From positions 1-64,000 of the forward strand of contig NZ_SPEY01000022.1 of assembly GCF_009360615.1 (NCBI RefSeq): DNA of 64,000 nucleotides, written 5' to 3'. A program made the position numbers and the translations under genes. Source of the DNA: Comamonas sp. Its GTDB lineage: Bacteria > Pseudomonadota > Gammaproteobacteria > Burkholderiales > Burkholderiaceae_C. Below, in pieces: positions 45,240 to 54,668 of this stretch. Each line of letters opens with the position of its first letter. The stretch's first letter is position 1. The notes under the pieces were generated by a model, which was not told the DNA's origin, made no database searches, and saw only the letters and a list, made by a program, of their open reading frames with translations.

Positions 45240-46487
45240 ATGAGCCGTCGTCGCGTTGTCGTGACCGGTCTGGGCTGCATCTCCCCCGTGGGTAACACGG
45301 TGGGCGAAGCCTGGGCCAATCTTTTGGCCGGCCAGTCCGGTATTGACCTCATCACCAAGTTCGATGCGTCGAACTTCTCCTGCAAGATTGCGGGTGAGGT
45401 CAAGGGATTTGATGTGGAGAAGTACATGAGCGCCAAAGATGCGCGCTCCATGGATACCTTCATTCATTACGGCATCGCGGCTGCGGAGCAAGCCGTTCTG
45501 GACGCAGGCCTGCCCACAGGCGAAGCCCTGTCCGAAGACCTGGCCACACGCATTGCCTGCGTGATCGGCTCGGGCATTGGCGGCCTGCCGCTGATCGAGA
45601 ACACTCACGCAGAACTGGCAGCTCGCGGTCCTCGCCGCATCACGCCGTTCTTCGTGCCTGCTTCCATCATCAACATGGTGGCAGGGCATGTATCCATGCG
45701 ATTTGGCTTCAAGGGGCCGAATCTGTCGATCGTCACGGCCTGCACCACGGGCCTGCACTGCATCGGCGAGGCCGGACGCATGATCGAATACGGCGATGCA
45801 GACATCGTCGTGGCCGGTGGCACGGAAGCCACTGTGTCGCCTCTGGGTGTCGGCGGCTTTGCTGCCATGCGTGCGCTATCCACGCGCAACGACGACCCCA
45901 AGGCCGCCTCGCGCCCCTGGGACAAGGACCGTGACGGTTTTGTGCTCGGTGAAGGTGCCGGTGTGCTGGTGCTCGAAGAGTACGAACACGCCAAGGCCCG
46001 TGGCGCCAAGATTTACGCGGAGCTGGCAGGCTTTGGCATGAGTGCCGATGCCGGTCACATGACCGCACCCAACATGGACGGCCCCCGCCGCGCCATGCTC
46101 AACGCTTTGCGCAATGCCGGTGTGAACCAGGACCAGGTCAACTACCTGAATGCGCACGGCACGTCCACGCCGCTGGGCGATGCGAACGAGTCCAATGCCA
46201 TCAAGGCGGCCATGGGTGAGTTTGCCAAGAAGAATCTGGTGGTCAGCTCGACCAAGTCGATGACGGGTCACCTGCTGGGTGGCGCTGGCGGCATCGAGAG
46301 CGTGTTCACCGTGATGGCGCTGCACGACCAGAAGATTCCTCCGACCATCAATCTGATCAACCAGGATCCCGAGTGCGATCTGGACTATTGCGCCAACACG
46401 GCGCGTGACGCCAAGCTGGAAGTGGCAGTGAAGAACAACTTCGGCTTCGGCGGCACCAACGGCACGCTGGTCTTCAAGCGCGTCTGA
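45240..46487 (+). CDS. fabF: 3-oxoacyl-ACP synthase II (KAS II)
   Basis: 415-residue condensing enzyme for chain elongation, including the temperature-sensitive step to longer unsaturated chains. Cys168 is in [14 protein letters not shown]; the His residues are in [13 protein letters not shown] and [15 protein letters not shown]. The C-terminal [14 protein letters not shown] is typical. It closes the fatty-acid block and is followed by an intrinsic terminator. Confidence 0.97.
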   Translation: MSRRRVVVTGLGCISPVGNTVGEAWANLLAGQSGIDLITKFDASNFSCKIAGEVKGFDVEKYMSAKDARSMDTFIHYGIAAAEQAVLDAGLPTGEALSEDLATRIACVIGSGIGGLPLIENTHAELAARGPRRITPFFVPASIINMVAGHVSMRFGFKGPNLSIVTACTTGLHCIGEAGRMIEYGDADIVVAGGTEATVSPLGVGGFAAMRALSTRNDDPKAASRPWDKDRDGFVLGEGAGVLVLEEYEHAKARGAKIYAELAGFGMSADAGHMTAPNMDGPRRAMLNALRNAGVNQDQVNYLNAHGTSTPLGDANESNAIKAAMGEFAKKNLVVSSTKSMTGHLLGGAGGIESVFTVMALHDQKIPPTINLINQDPECDLDYCANTARDAKLEVAVKNNFGFGGTNGTLVFKRV

Positions 46488-46509
46488 TCCGCTTCGCGCT
46501 GTTGCTGCA

Positions 46510-46542
46510 CAAGCCCGCACAGGTCCAGGCCTTGCGGGCTTT
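46510..46542 (+). terminator. Intrinsic terminator of the fab operon
   Basis: Stem AAGCCCGCA / TGCGGGCTT with a 13-base loop and a short T run, 22 bases after fabF. Confidence 0.8.
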
Positions 46543-46611
46543 TGTCCATGTACGGCGTGACGGTGCTTTCCCTAGCTTTGCTGCAGAGGAATTTTCACTC
46601 ATGGTCGCTCC

Positions 46612-47094
46612 ATGAGTGCTCGCTACCATGCCCCTGCCGTCGCCTACGGCTTCGATCGGCCCGTTTGGGCTGGCGGGGCGCTGCTGCTGATCGGGGCGGG
46701 TCTGCTGACGGTCCTGCTGGTCTGGAGCCTGCTCGCAGGTCAGAGCGCTCTGCAAAGGCTGCTGACCTTGCCGTTCCTGATGCTGGCGGCGGTCCTGCTT
46801 TGCGGGCAGTGGCGGAACTGGCCGCAAGGGCGTCTGCTCTGGGATGGAGGGCATTGGTTGCTGGAGGCTGAAAACCTGCCGACCGCACAGTCATTGCCGG
46901 TAAGGCTGGGAATGGGGCTGGATGGCGGGCACTGGATCTGGCTCAGCGTTTCGGACGTTCTGGTGTTCAGGGCCGGGGGCGGCAAGCGCAAGCAGCTGTG
47001 GATTTTCCTGTCTCAACGACACAGCCCCGAGCAATGGGGAGACTTGCGGCGTGCGGTATATTCCTCCATCGTGCAGCTGGCAGAGCAGGGCTAG
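46612..47094 (+). CDS. Small two-helix membrane protein between fabF and rpoE, YgfX-like
   Basis: 160-residue protein with two adjacent hydrophobic helices (GGALLLIGAGLLTVLLVW and LLTLPFLMLAAVLLCG, about 20-65) followed by a small soluble domain ending LWIFLSQRHSPEQWGDLRRAV. The layout resembles YgfX/CptA-type proteins, and a gene of this kind often precedes rpoE in Burkholderiales; homology is suggested, not proven. It may be translated with rpoE, 38 bases on. Function unknown. The ribosome site is weak. Confidence 0.7.
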   Translation: MSARYHAPAVAYGFDRPVWAGGALLLIGAGLLTVLLVWSLLAGQSALQRLLTLPFLMLAAVLLCGQWRNWPQGRLLWDGGHWLLEAENLPTAQSLPVRLGMGLDGGHWIWLSVSDVLVFRAGGGKRKQLWIFLSQRHSPEQWGDLRRAVYSSIVQLAEQG

Positions 47095-47132
47095 GCCTTC
47101 GCCGGTTATGGCAGCACGCCGCTTGGCCTTTC

Positions 47133-47762
47133 ATGACACCTCCCGATTTCCCCACTCCCTCTGCCGACAGCGATCTGGCTCTGGTCGAACGAGCCAATGC
47201 TGGCGACACAAGGGCTTTTGAGCTGCTGGTCATCAAGTACCAGCGTCGCATCGAACGTCTGGTGGGCCGCATGGTGCGCGATGTCGATCTGGTGCCTGAC
47301 ATCACCCAGGAGACCTTCATCCGCGCCTACAAGGCCTTGCACCAGTTTCGCGGCGAGGCCCAGTTCTACACCTGGCTGTACCGCATCGCCGTCAATACGG
47401 CCAAGAAGGCATTGATGGAAATGCATCGCTCGCCGGTGATGACCGAGAGCGCGTTACATACTGGTGACGACGAGGATGAAACTTCTGTTCACAGACAGGA
47501 ACTAACGACTCAGGAAACCCCGGAAACAGTGTTGGCGGCGCGTGAAATCGCCGAAGCCGTCAATGCCGCCATGGAGGCTTTGCCCGAGGATTTGCGTCAG
47601 GCGGTCACGCTGCGCGAAATCGAGGGCCTCAGCTATGAGGAAATCGCGCAGGCGATGGACTGTCCCATAGGCACGGTGCGCTCGCGCATCTTCCGGGCGC
47701 GCGAGGTGATCTCGGCCAGGGTCAGGCCCCTGCTGGAGCGCCAGGGTGGAAAGCGTTGGTAG
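47133..47762 (+). CDS. rpoE: RNA polymerase sigma-E factor (RpoE/AlgU)
   Basis: 209-residue ECF sigma factor that directs the envelope-stress response. Region 2 is visible as FELLVIKYQRRIERLVGRMV and DITQETFIRAYKALHQFRGE, with YTWLYRIAVNTAKK. Region 4 is LREIEGLSYEEIAQAMDCPI plus GTVRSRIFRAREV. It is followed 27 bases later by its anti-sigma gene rseA and then by mucD. No sigma-E-type promoter was recognised with confidence. Confidence 0.96.
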   Translation: MTPPDFPTPSADSDLALVERANAGDTRAFELLVIKYQRRIERLVGRMVRDVDLVPDITQETFIRAYKALHQFRGEAQFYTWLYRIAVNTAKKALMEMHRSPVMTESALHTGDDEDETSVHRQELTTQETPETVLAAREIAEAVNAAMEALPEDLRQAVTLREIEGLSYEEIAQAMDCPIGTVRSRIFRAREVISARVRPLLERQGGKRW

Positions 47763-47789
47763 TACAGGCAAGACGAGCAGGTGAACTTC

Positions 47790-48578
47790 ATGAATGACGA
47801 TCTGATCAAGCAGGAACAGTTGTCGGCCCTGGTGGATGGCGAGGCTTCCTCGGCCCAGATGCAGGCCGTTCTCTCCTATGCGGAAAGCGACGAAGGCCAG
47901 CAGTCCTGGGCCATGTATCACCTGATTGGCGATGTGCTGCGTTCTCCCGAGCTGGCCCACCACAGTCAGCATGATATTTTGAGCGGCGTGCGCGCCCATA
48001 TGGAGCGTGAGCCGATTCGCGGCATTCATCTGCCCGGTGTGAGCGCAGATGCGGCCAGTTCCCTGGGTCTGGGCAGCCTGGAGCAGATCACGGCGGCCGA
48101 TGAGCGCGGGCAGGCGCTGGGCAATGGCGCCACCGTGGTCAGCCTGCCGGCCCGCCAGGCCGCCAATGCATCGGTCTTTCGCTGGAAGATGGCAGCCGGC
48201 TTTGCCTCGGTAGCCGCCGTGGCCGCTGTCGGATGGGGGGTGATGCTCGCGGGCTCGGGCGGTCTGTACGGTCGCCAGGGGGGCGCTCAGCTTGCGGCTC
48301 TGAGCCCGAATGTCGTCGTGGCTGCAACGCCCGCCGCATCGCTGGGTTTGAGTCAGCCGGTCTCCGGAGCTGAGGAAGCGGTCATGCCACTGAGCTCTGA
48401 AGCCCAGTCGTCCACCGTGGTGGCCGTTGCCAGCCCCAACGGCCAGACCGTGATGCTGCGCGATCCGCGTCTGGACGAGCTGCTGGCTTCGCATCCCCAG
48501 CAAAGCAGTGCGCCGAATCTGCAGATGCCCGCCAGCTTCCTGCGCAATGCAAGCTTTGCCACGGCTACCCGCCATTGA
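47790..48578 (+). CDS. rseA: Anti-sigma-E factor RseA/MucA
   Basis: 262-residue inner-membrane anti-sigma factor. The N-terminal cytoplasmic domain (QLSALVDGEASSAQMQAVLS, and SWAMYHLIGDVLRSP) binds sigma-E in this family. A membrane helix (KMAAGFASVAAVAAVGWGVM, about 135-155) leads to a Ser/Ala-rich periplasmic part. ATG 47790 with AGCAGG upstream is preferred over GTG 47781. In the E. coli pathway it is cut by DegS and RseP. No rseB follows, which is unusual. Confidence 0.92.
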   Translation: MNDDLIKQEQLSALVDGEASSAQMQAVLSYAESDEGQQSWAMYHLIGDVLRSPELAHHSQHDILSGVRAHMEREPIRGIHLPGVSADAASSLGLGSLEQITAADERGQALGNGATVVSLPARQAANASVFRWKMAAGFASVAAVAAVGWGVMLAGSGGLYGRQGGAQLAALSPNVVVAATPAASLGLSQPVSGAEEAVMPLSSEAQSSTVVAVASPNGQTVMLRDPRLDELLASHPQQSSAPNLQMPASFLRNASFATATRH

Positions 48579-48838
48579 TGCGACGGAGCATGGCCGGCCT
48601 GAGCCGGCATAGATTGTTTTCCGGCCTGGAGCCTCGTGCTGACTGCGTCAGCGATTATTGATTTCAATGCAGTTGGCCGCAGATGCTGTCTCATCCGCGC
48701 CCAACCGGACGCAGCAGGGCACTTTCAGTCGATGCCGGCTTTTGCCAGAATGAGCTTTCGACGCCTCTACCCGCTTTCTCCCATGGGTCTGATTTCACGA
48801 CCGCTTGTGTCAGACGATTCAAACAAGGAACAAAAACG
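48579..48838. other. rseA-mucD gap, no rseB
   Basis: Two hundred and sixty bases with no supported gene or rseB remnant that I can see. rseB normally encodes about 300 residues here. A promoter for mucD may be present but I cannot assign it. Confidence 0.5.
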
Positions 48839-50338
48839 ATGCGCACACCCGCCTGGATGACGCTCAAATCCCGTGTTTCGGCGACAGCCCTGGCCAGCAC
48901 CATGGCAATTGCGGCGCTCGCCGCAGGAGCCGTGTTGCCGGTGACCGCCCATGCCCAGAGTGCCGCAGCGGCGCGCGGCCTGCCGGACTTCACGGACCTG
49001 GTTGATCAGGTCGGCCCCTCCGTGGTCAACATCCGTACGTTGGAGAAAGTCTCCAACAACAGTGCGGAGGCTCTGGGCATGGATGAAGACATGCTGGAGT
49101 TCTTCCGCCGCTTCGGCCTGCCCGTGCCCAATGTTCCGCGTCAGCGCTCGCCCAAGGGCGGCCAGTCCGAAGAGGAGCAGCCGCGCGGCGTGGGGTCGGG
49201 CTTCATCCTCACTGCCGACGGCTACGTGATGACCAACGCCCATGTGGTCGATGGTGCCGATGAAGTCATCGTCACGCTGACCGACAAGCGCGAGTTCAAG
49301 GCAAAGATCGTCGGTGCCGACAAGCGCACCGATGTGGCCGTGGTCAAGATCGATGCCAAAGGCCTTCCCGCAGTCAGGATCGGCGATGTGAGCAAGTTGC
49401 GCGTGGGCGAGTGGGTGATGGCCATCGGCTCTCCGTTCGGGCTCGAGAATTCGGTGACGGCCGGTATTGTCTCGGCCAAGCAGCGCGACACTGGCGACTA
49501 TCTGCCCTTCATCCAGACCGATGTGGCCATCAATCCCGGCAACTCGGGCGGCCCGCTGATCAACATGCGCGGCGAGGTGGTGGGAATCAACAGCCAGATC
49601 TACTCGCGATCGGGCGGCTTCATGGGCATCAGCTTCGCGATTCCCGTGGATGAGGCGATCCGTGTCAGCGATCAGCTGCGAGCCAGCGGCAAGGTCACGC
49701 GCGGCCGTATCGGCGTGCAGATCGGTCCCGTGACCAAGGATGTGGCCGAGTCCATCGGCCTTGGCAAGCCCGAAGGCGCCCTGGTGTCGGCCGTCGAGCC
49801 GGATTCCCCTGCGGCCAAGGCCGGTGTGGAGGCGGGCGACGTGATCACCAAGTTCGATGGCAAGGCGATCGAGAAGGTCTCCGATCTGCCGCGTCTCGTG
49901 GGCAATACCAAGCCTGGCACCAAGAGCACGATCACCGTGCTGCGCCGCGGCAAGCTCCGGGAGCTGAGCATGGTGATTGCCGAAGTGCCTTCCGACGATG
50001 TTGCCAAGGCCAAGGCCGGCAACAATGGGGCAGGCAAGAATCCTGCGACCGGAACACTGGAGAACAAGGCTCTGGGCCTGACGCTGAGCGAGCTGACGGC
50101 CGCGCAGAAGAAGGAGCTGGCCATCAAGGGGGGGGTGCGCGTGTCGGCTGCCGTGGATGCCGCAGCCCGTGCGGGCCTGCGTGAGGGCGATGTGATTCTG
50201 CAGCTGGCCAACCTGGAGGTCACCGACCTCAAGAGCTTCGAGGCGGCATGGGCCAAGGCCGACAAGTCCAGGCCTGTGAATGTGCTGGTGCGCCGCGGCG
50301 ACTGGGCACAATATGTGCTCATCCGTCCAGCCAAATAA
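48839..50338 (+). CDS. mucD: Periplasmic serine protease MucD/DegP (Do family)
   Basis: 499-residue HtrA protease/chaperone with a long signal peptide (cleavage near VTAHAQS). The triad is visible: His in TNAHVVDGADE, Asp in RTDVAVVKIDA and Ser in NPGNSGGPLIN. Two PDZ domains follow (about 300-385 and 410-495). It degrades misfolded envelope proteins and is typically in the sigma-E regulon. Its place after rseA and before lepA is conserved in Burkholderiales and Pseudomonas. Confidence 0.96.
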   Translation: MRTPAWMTLKSRVSATALASTMAIAALAAGAVLPVTAHAQSAAAARGLPDFTDLVDQVGPSVVNIRTLEKVSNNSAEALGMDEDMLEFFRRFGLPVPNVPRQRSPKGGQSEEEQPRGVGSGFILTADGYVMTNAHVVDGADEVIVTLTDKREFKAKIVGADKRTDVAVVKIDAKGLPAVRIGDVSKLRVGEWVMAIGSPFGLENSVTAGIVSAKQRDTGDYLPFIQTDVAINPGNSGGPLINMRGEVVGINSQIYSRSGGFMGISFAIPVDEAIRVSDQLRASGKVTRGRIGVQIGPVTKDVAESIGLGKPEGALVSAVEPDSPAAKAGVEAGDVITKFDGKAIEKVSDLPRLVGNTKPGTKSTITVLRRGKLRELSMVIAEVPSDDVAKAKAGNNGAGKNPATGTLENKALGLTLSELTAAQKKELAIKGGVRVSAAVDAAARAGLREGDVILQLANLEVTDLKSFEAAWAKADKSRPVNVLVRRGDWAQYVLIRPAK

Positions 50339-50360
50339 GGGTGACGAAAAGCCGGCAAGA

Positions 50361-50397
50361 GCTTGTTGTCATTTCGTGATCTGAAATGACAACAAGC
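50361..50397 (+). terminator. Hairpin after mucD (no T tract)
   Basis: Perfect 15-base arms GCTTGTTGTCATTTC / GAAATGACAACAAGC with a 7-base loop, 22 bases after mucD. Lack of a T run suggests a Rho-assisted end or mRNA 3' stabiliser. Confidence 0.6.
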
Positions 50398-50550
50398 CCT
50401 CAGCCTGCCAGTGCCCCTATGCCATTGGGTAGAATCCCACGCAAATGCATGGTGGTTGGACGCAAAAAATCACGCTGACAAGCGGTTTTCAAGCGGTGCA
50501 AAAGCCTTTGCAATCTCCTGCTGCTGATGGCTAAACGGCGTTTTCCGGTC

Positions 50551-50559
50551 TGTGGATAA
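50551..50559 (-). promoter_or_regulatory. Perfect DnaA box
   Basis: TTATCCACA on the minus strand, a full match to the strong DnaA box. It is single, so not an origin; it could be a chance match. Confidence 0.4.
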
Positions 50560-50617
50560 TTTGTTGACAAATGAATTTGAGAATCACAAACCGGAACTTG
50601 TCAAGCCTTGCTGGGTC

Positions 50618-50645
50618 TTGGTTTGCGGCCAGTTTTGCCTACAAT
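50618..50645 (+). promoter_or_regulatory. Promoter upstream of the short terminator unit before lepA
   Basis: TTGGTT, 16-base spacer, TACAAT. Predicted start near 50652. Confidence 0.5.
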
Positions 50646-50651
50646 AAAGTC

Positions 50652-50717
50652 CCAACTATCGCAGTTGCCAGAGATTGTTGGTTAAGGGCGCGCCGCTTGA
50701 GGGACGCGCCCTTTTTT
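50652..50717 (+). ncRNA. Candidate ~66-nt RNA or lepA leader attenuator
   Basis: From the predicted start at 50652 the transcript would have a small hairpin (CAACT-ATCGC-AGTTG, 50653-50667), an unpaired linker and an intrinsic terminator ending at 50717. It may be a free small RNA or a conditional leader of lepA, which starts 50 bases later. I recognise no known family. Confidence 0.4.
50684..50717 (+). terminator. Intrinsic terminator upstream of lepA
   Basis: Stem AAGGGCGCG / CGCGCCCTT with a 12-base loop and six T, 50 bases before the lepA start and on the lepA strand. Confidence 0.85.
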
Positions 50718-50766
50718 CTTGCTGCTGCAGGCCACTTTTTTCAATTCCAAGCTGTCTTTCTCGTTG

Positions 50767-52575
50767 ATGAATCACATCCGTAATTTCTCCATCATTGCGC
50801 ATATCGACCATGGCAAGTCCACGCTGGCGGACCGCCTGATCCAGCGCTGCGGAGGCCTCGCCGACCGCGATATGGAAGCCCAGGTGCTGGACTCGATGGA
50901 CATCGAGAAGGAGCGCGGCATCACCATCAAGGCCCAGACTGCGGCCCTGCAGTACAAGGCCAAGGACGGCAATGTCTACAACCTGAACCTGATCGACACC
51001 CCCGGCCACGTGGACTTCTCCTACGAGGTCTCGCGCTCGCTGTCGGCCTGCGAAGGCGGTCTGCTGGTGGTCGATGCCTCCCAGGGCGTGGAAGCCCAGA
51101 CCGTGGCCAATTGCTACACGGCGCTCGATCTGGGCGTGGAGGTGTTTGCCGTCCTCAACAAGATGGACCTGCCCCAGGCCGACCCCGACAATGCCAAGGC
51201 CGAGATCGAGGACGTGATCGGTATCGATGCCAGCGACGCCATTCCCTGCTCGGCCAAGACCGGCATGGGGATCGACGAGATCCTGGAGGCCATCGTGGCC
51301 AAGGTGCCGGCTCCCAAGGGCAATCCCGACGGCCCTTTGCGCGCCATGATCGTGGACAGCTGGTTCGACCCCTACGTGGGCGTCGTGATGCTGGTGCGCG
51401 TGGTCGATGGCGAGCTCAAGAAGAATGAGCGCTTCAAGATGATGGCCAGCGGCGCCGCCTATGAAGCCAACAGCATCGGCGTGTTCACCCCGGCCAATCA
51501 GCCGCGTGACGTGCTCAGGGCCGGCGAGGTGGGTTACATCATCGCGGGCATCAAGGAGCTCAAGGCCGCCAAGGTGGGTGACACCATCACGCTGGAAAAA
51601 AAGCTGCCCAACAACATGGGCCCCGCCGACAAGCCGCTGCCCGGCTTCAAGGAAGTCAAGCCCCAGGTTTTCGCAGGCCTGTATCCCACCGAAGCCTCCG
51701 AGTACGACCAGCTGCGTGATGCGCTGGAAAAGCTGCAGCTCAACGATGCGGCGCTGCAGTTCGAGCCCGAAGTCTCGCAGGCGCTGGGGTTTGGCTTCCG
51801 TTGCGGCTTCCTGGGCCTGCTGCACATGGAAATCGTCCAGGAGCGTCTGGAGCGTGAATTCGACCAGGACCTGATCACGACCGCTCCCAGCGTGGTCTAC
51901 CAGGTGATCAAGGGCGATGGCGAGCTGATCGACGTGGAAAATCCCTCCAAGATGCCCGACATCGGCCGCATCCAGGAGATCCGCGAGCCCATCGTGACCG
52001 TGCACCTCTACATGCCGCAGGACTATGTGGGGCCGGTGATGACGCTGGCCAACCAGAAGCGTGGCGTGCAGATGAACATGCAGTACCACGGTCGTCAGGT
52101 CATGCTGACCTATGAGATGCCGCTGGGCGAAATCGTGCTGGACTTCTTCGACAAGCTCAAGAGCGTCTCGCGCGGCTATGCCTCCATGGACTACGAGTTC
52201 AAGGAGTATCGTGCCTCCGACGTGGTGAAGGTCGATATCCTGCTCAACGGCGACAAGGTCGACGCACTGTCCATCATCGTGCACCGCTCGCAGTCCGTGT
52301 ATCGCGGTCGTGCCGTGGTGGCGAAGATGCGCGAGATCATCAGCCGCCAGATGTTCGATGTGGCCATTCAGGCTGCCATCGGCGCCAACATCATTGCGCG
52401 TGAAACCGTCAAGGCCATGCGCAAGAACGTGCTGGCCAAGTGCTATGGCGGCGACATCACGCGCAAGCGCAAACTGCTCGAAAAGCAGAAGGCCGGCAAG
52501 AAGCGTATGAAGCAGATTGGTTCTGTGGAAGTGCCGCAGGAGGCCTTCCTGGCCATTTTGCAAGTGGAGGATTGA
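50767..52575 (+). CDS. lepA: Elongation factor 4 (LepA)
   Basis: 602-residue translational GTPase that acts on stalled or mispaired ribosomes and in 30S assembly. The G domain has [28 protein letters not shown] and [10 protein letters not shown]. The characteristic C-terminal domain includes [15 protein letters not shown]. The start at 50767 matches the family N-terminus ([17 protein letters not shown]). Its stop overlaps the lepB start (TGATG). The operon may start with the leader described just upstream. Confidence 0.97.
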   Translation: MNHIRNFSIIAHIDHGKSTLADRLIQRCGGLADRDMEAQVLDSMDIEKERGITIKAQTAALQYKAKDGNVYNLNLIDTPGHVDFSYEVSRSLSACEGGLLVVDASQGVEAQTVANCYTALDLGVEVFAVLNKMDLPQADPDNAKAEIEDVIGIDASDAIPCSAKTGMGIDEILEAIVAKVPAPKGNPDGPLRAMIVDSWFDPYVGVVMLVRVVDGELKKNERFKMMASGAAYEANSIGVFTPANQPRDVLRAGEVGYIIAGIKELKAAKVGDTITLEKKLPNNMGPADKPLPGFKEVKPQVFAGLYPTEASEYDQLRDALEKLQLNDAALQFEPEVSQALGFGFRCGFLGLLHMEIVQERLEREFDQDLITTAPSVVYQVIKGDGELIDVENPSKMPDIGRIQEIREPIVTVHLYMPQDYVGPVMTLANQKRGVQMNMQYHGRQVMLTYEMPLGEIVLDFFDKLKSVSRGYASMDYEFKEYRASDVVKVDILLNGDKVDALSIIVHRSQSVYRGRAVVAKMREIISRQMFDVAIQAAIGANIIARETVKAMRKNVLAKCYGGDITRKRKLLEKQKAGKKRMKQIGSVEVPQEAFLAILQVED

Positions 52576-53552
52576 TGCAAGTCATGCAGTTGATCACGGC
52601 CGCCATCCTGGCGGCCTTTGTAGGCTATATCGCGGCCTGGTATACCGGCTCCATCGAAGGCAACTTTGCCTTGTTGCTGTTTCTGGCAACCATGGTCACC
52701 GGTCTGTACTGGCTGGCCGAGCGCCTTTATTTCCTGCCGCGGCGCCGTGCGGCTGCAGCCGCTCTGGAGCAGGCCGCCGTCGAGCGCCGCGCCGAGCTGG
52801 ATCGCATGGGGATTGCCAAGACCGACATCGAAGTCTCCGCCGACGCCAGGGATCGCATTCTCATGCAGCCGTGGTGGCTGGACTGGACCGCCGGTCTGTT
52901 TCCGGTGATCGCCATCGTGTTCGTGCTGCGCTCGTTCCTCTTCGAGCCGTTCAAGATTCCCTCCGGCTCCATGATCCCGACGCTGTTGGTCGGCGACCTG
53001 ATCCTGGTCAACAAGTTCACCTACGGCATCCGTCTGCCCGTGATCAACAAGAAGATCACCGAAGGCAACAAGCCCCAGCGCGGCGACGTGATGGTGTTCC
53101 GCTATCCGCCCCAGCCCACGCTGGACTACATCAAGCGTGTGGTGGGTGTGCCTGGCGACGAGATCGCCTACCTGAACAAGCGTCTGACGATCAACGGCAA
53201 GGAGCTGCCGGTGTCCGAAATGCCGGACTTCCTGGACCGCGACGTGATGCGTTACTTCAAGCAGTTCGAAGAAACCCTGGGCGATCAGCCGCACCGCGCC
53301 ATCGTCAACAACGATGTGCCGGCCTTCATCCAGGGGGCGAGCAACTTCGAGTACAAGGAAAACTGCCGCTATAGCGTGGAGGGCGTGACCTGCAAGGTGC
53401 CCGAAGGGCATTACTTCATGATGGGCGACAACCGCGACAACTCGCTGGACTCGCGTTACTGGGGCTTTGTGCCGGACCGGAACATCGTGGGCAAGGCCTT
53501 TTTCGTCTGGATGAACTTCGGTGATCTGAGCCGTATCGGCCGCTTCCACTGA
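52575..53552 (+). CDS. lepB: Signal peptidase I
   Basis: 325-residue inner-membrane protease that removes signal peptides of Sec/Tat substrates. Two membrane helices (about 5-25 and 30-48) and a third before the catalytic domain (LFPVIAIVFVLRSFLF). The nucleophile Ser132 is in KIPSGSMIPTLLVGD and the general-base Lys in DYIKRVVGVPGDE; box E is MGDNRDNSLDSRYWG. It is co-translated with lepA, a classical pair. Confidence 0.96.
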   Translation: MQVMQLITAAILAAFVGYIAAWYTGSIEGNFALLLFLATMVTGLYWLAERLYFLPRRRAAAAALEQAAVERRAELDRMGIAKTDIEVSADARDRILMQPWWLDWTAGLFPVIAIVFVLRSFLFEPFKIPSGSMIPTLLVGDLILVNKFTYGIRLPVINKKITEGNKPQRGDVMVFRYPPQPTLDYIKRVVGVPGDEIAYLNKRLTINGKELPVSEMPDFLDRDVMRYFKQFEETLGDQPHRAIVNNDVPAFIQGASNFEYKENCRYSVEGVTCKVPEGHYFMMGDNRDNSLDSRYWGFVPDRNIVGKAFFVWMNFGDLSRIGRFH

Positions 53553-53624
53553 GCAGCGGCAATCGTTTCGTCATTTTTCTGGGATACACGGGCAGGAACA
53601 TGCCCGCCTTGAGAGGGAAAAAGC

Positions 53625-53975
53625 ATGAAAAATCTGTCATTGCGCTCCAGGCAGCGTGGTCTGTCCTTCATCGGCCTGGTGTTTCTCGTGGCCATCATCG
53701 TGGCGGCTGCTGCAATTGGCGCACAATCGGTGCCCGTCTTCCTGGAGTACCAGGCCATCACCAAGGCGGCCAACAAGGCCGCCGCTGAAGGCAGTACCGT
53801 TGCCGAAGTCAAGGCCAGCTTCGATCGCTCGGCCTCCATTGATGATTTCAAGTCCATCTCCGGCAATGATCTGAACGTGACCAAGGTCAACGACAAGATC
53901 GTCGTGGGCTTCGAGTATTCCCGTGAGATTCATCTGGCAGGCCCTGCCTACCTTGTTTACCGTTTCAAGAAATAG
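53625..53975 (+). CDS. DUF4845 protein with pilin-like N-terminus
   Basis: 116-residue protein regularly found between lepB and rnc in Burkholderiales. The N-terminus RQRGLSFIGLVFLVAIIVAA resembles a type IV prepilin leader (basic residues, Gly, then a hydrophobic helix), but the usual Glu at +5 is absent. A small soluble domain follows. The role is unknown. It may be an inner-membrane single-pass protein or a pilin-like one. It sits 9 bases before rnc and is co-transcribed. Confidence 0.85.
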   Translation: MKNLSLRSRQRGLSFIGLVFLVAIIVAAAAIGAQSVPVFLEYQAITKAANKAAAEGSTVAEVKASFDRSASIDDFKSISGNDLNVTKVNDKIVVGFEYSREIHLAGPAYLVYRFKK

Positions 53976-53984
53976 ACCTTTCAG

Positions 53985-54668
53985 GTGGAACCTGCTCTAG
54001 TCGCTCTGCAGCAAAGGCTGCAACATCAATTTGCCAACCCGGCGCTGCTGCAGCGTGCCATCACGCACCGCAGCTTTTCGGCCGACAACAACGAGCGACT
54101 GGAGTTTCTGGGCGACTCGGTACTGAGTCTGGCCATCTCCAGCTTGCTCTATGCCAAGTTGGCCTCCATGCCCGAAGGCGATCTCTCGCGCGTTCGGGCC
54201 AATCTCGTCAAGGAAGGCACGCTGCACAAGATTGCGCTGAAGCTGCAGCTGCCCGATCTGCTGCGTCTGGGTGAGGGTGAGGCCAAGTCCGGTGGCAAGC
54301 AGCGCCCGTCGATCTTGGCCGATGCCGTGGAGGCGCTGATCGGTGCCGTCTACCTCGATGCCGGTTTTGCCGCCGGCGAGAAAGTCGTCCACCACCTCTT
54401 CGAGGGCGTGGACATCAATCCCCACATGCGTGCGGCCGACAAAGACCCCAAGACCGCACTGCAGGAATTGCTACAGGGCAAGCGCATGAAGCTGCCGCAA
54501 TACCATGTGGTGGAAATCAGTGGCGCCGCGCACAAGCAGACCTTCAAGGTCGAGTGCACGATTGCCGAATGGAATATCAGCGCCCAGGGCTCGGGAGCAT
54601 CCCGCCGCATGGGCGAGCAGGCGGCGGCTGCCGCCTTGCTGGACAAAGTGAAAGCCAAGAATCCATGA
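53985..54668 (+). CDS. rnc: Ribonuclease III
   Basis: 227-residue double-stranded-RNA endonuclease for rRNA processing and mRNA control. The signature [16 protein letters not shown] and acidic [13 protein letters not shown] form the catalytic site; the C-terminal dsRNA-binding domain begins at about 155 ([15 protein letters not shown]) and ends [16 protein letters not shown]. The start is GTG at 53985. Its stop overlaps the era start (ATGA), giving the conserved rnc-era-recO order. Confidence 0.97.
   Translation: MEPALVALQQRLQHQFANPALLQRAITHRSFSADNNERLEFLGDSVLSLAISSLLYAKLASMPEGDLSRVRANLVKEGTLHKIALKLQLPDLLRLGEGEAKSGGKQRPSILADAVEALIGAVYLDAGFAAGEKVVHHLFEGVDINPHMRAADKDPKTALQELLQGKRMKLPQYHVVEISGAAHKQTFKVECTIAEWNISAQGSGASRRMGEQAAAAALLDKVKAKNP

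Larger units (their letters stand above)
50339..50766. other. mucD-lepA intergenic region
   Basis: About 430 bases. It contains a 15-base inverted repeat after mucD (50361-50397), a perfect DnaA box (50551-50559), a near-consensus promoter (50618-50645) and an intrinsic terminator (50684-50717) placed before lepA. A short RNA could be made here; see the separate entries. Confidence 0.6.

Noticed and set aside
50564..50569. TTGACA consensus -35 upstream of lepA
   Set aside because: No -10-like hexamer occurs at 16-18 bases downstream, so it was not called a promoter.
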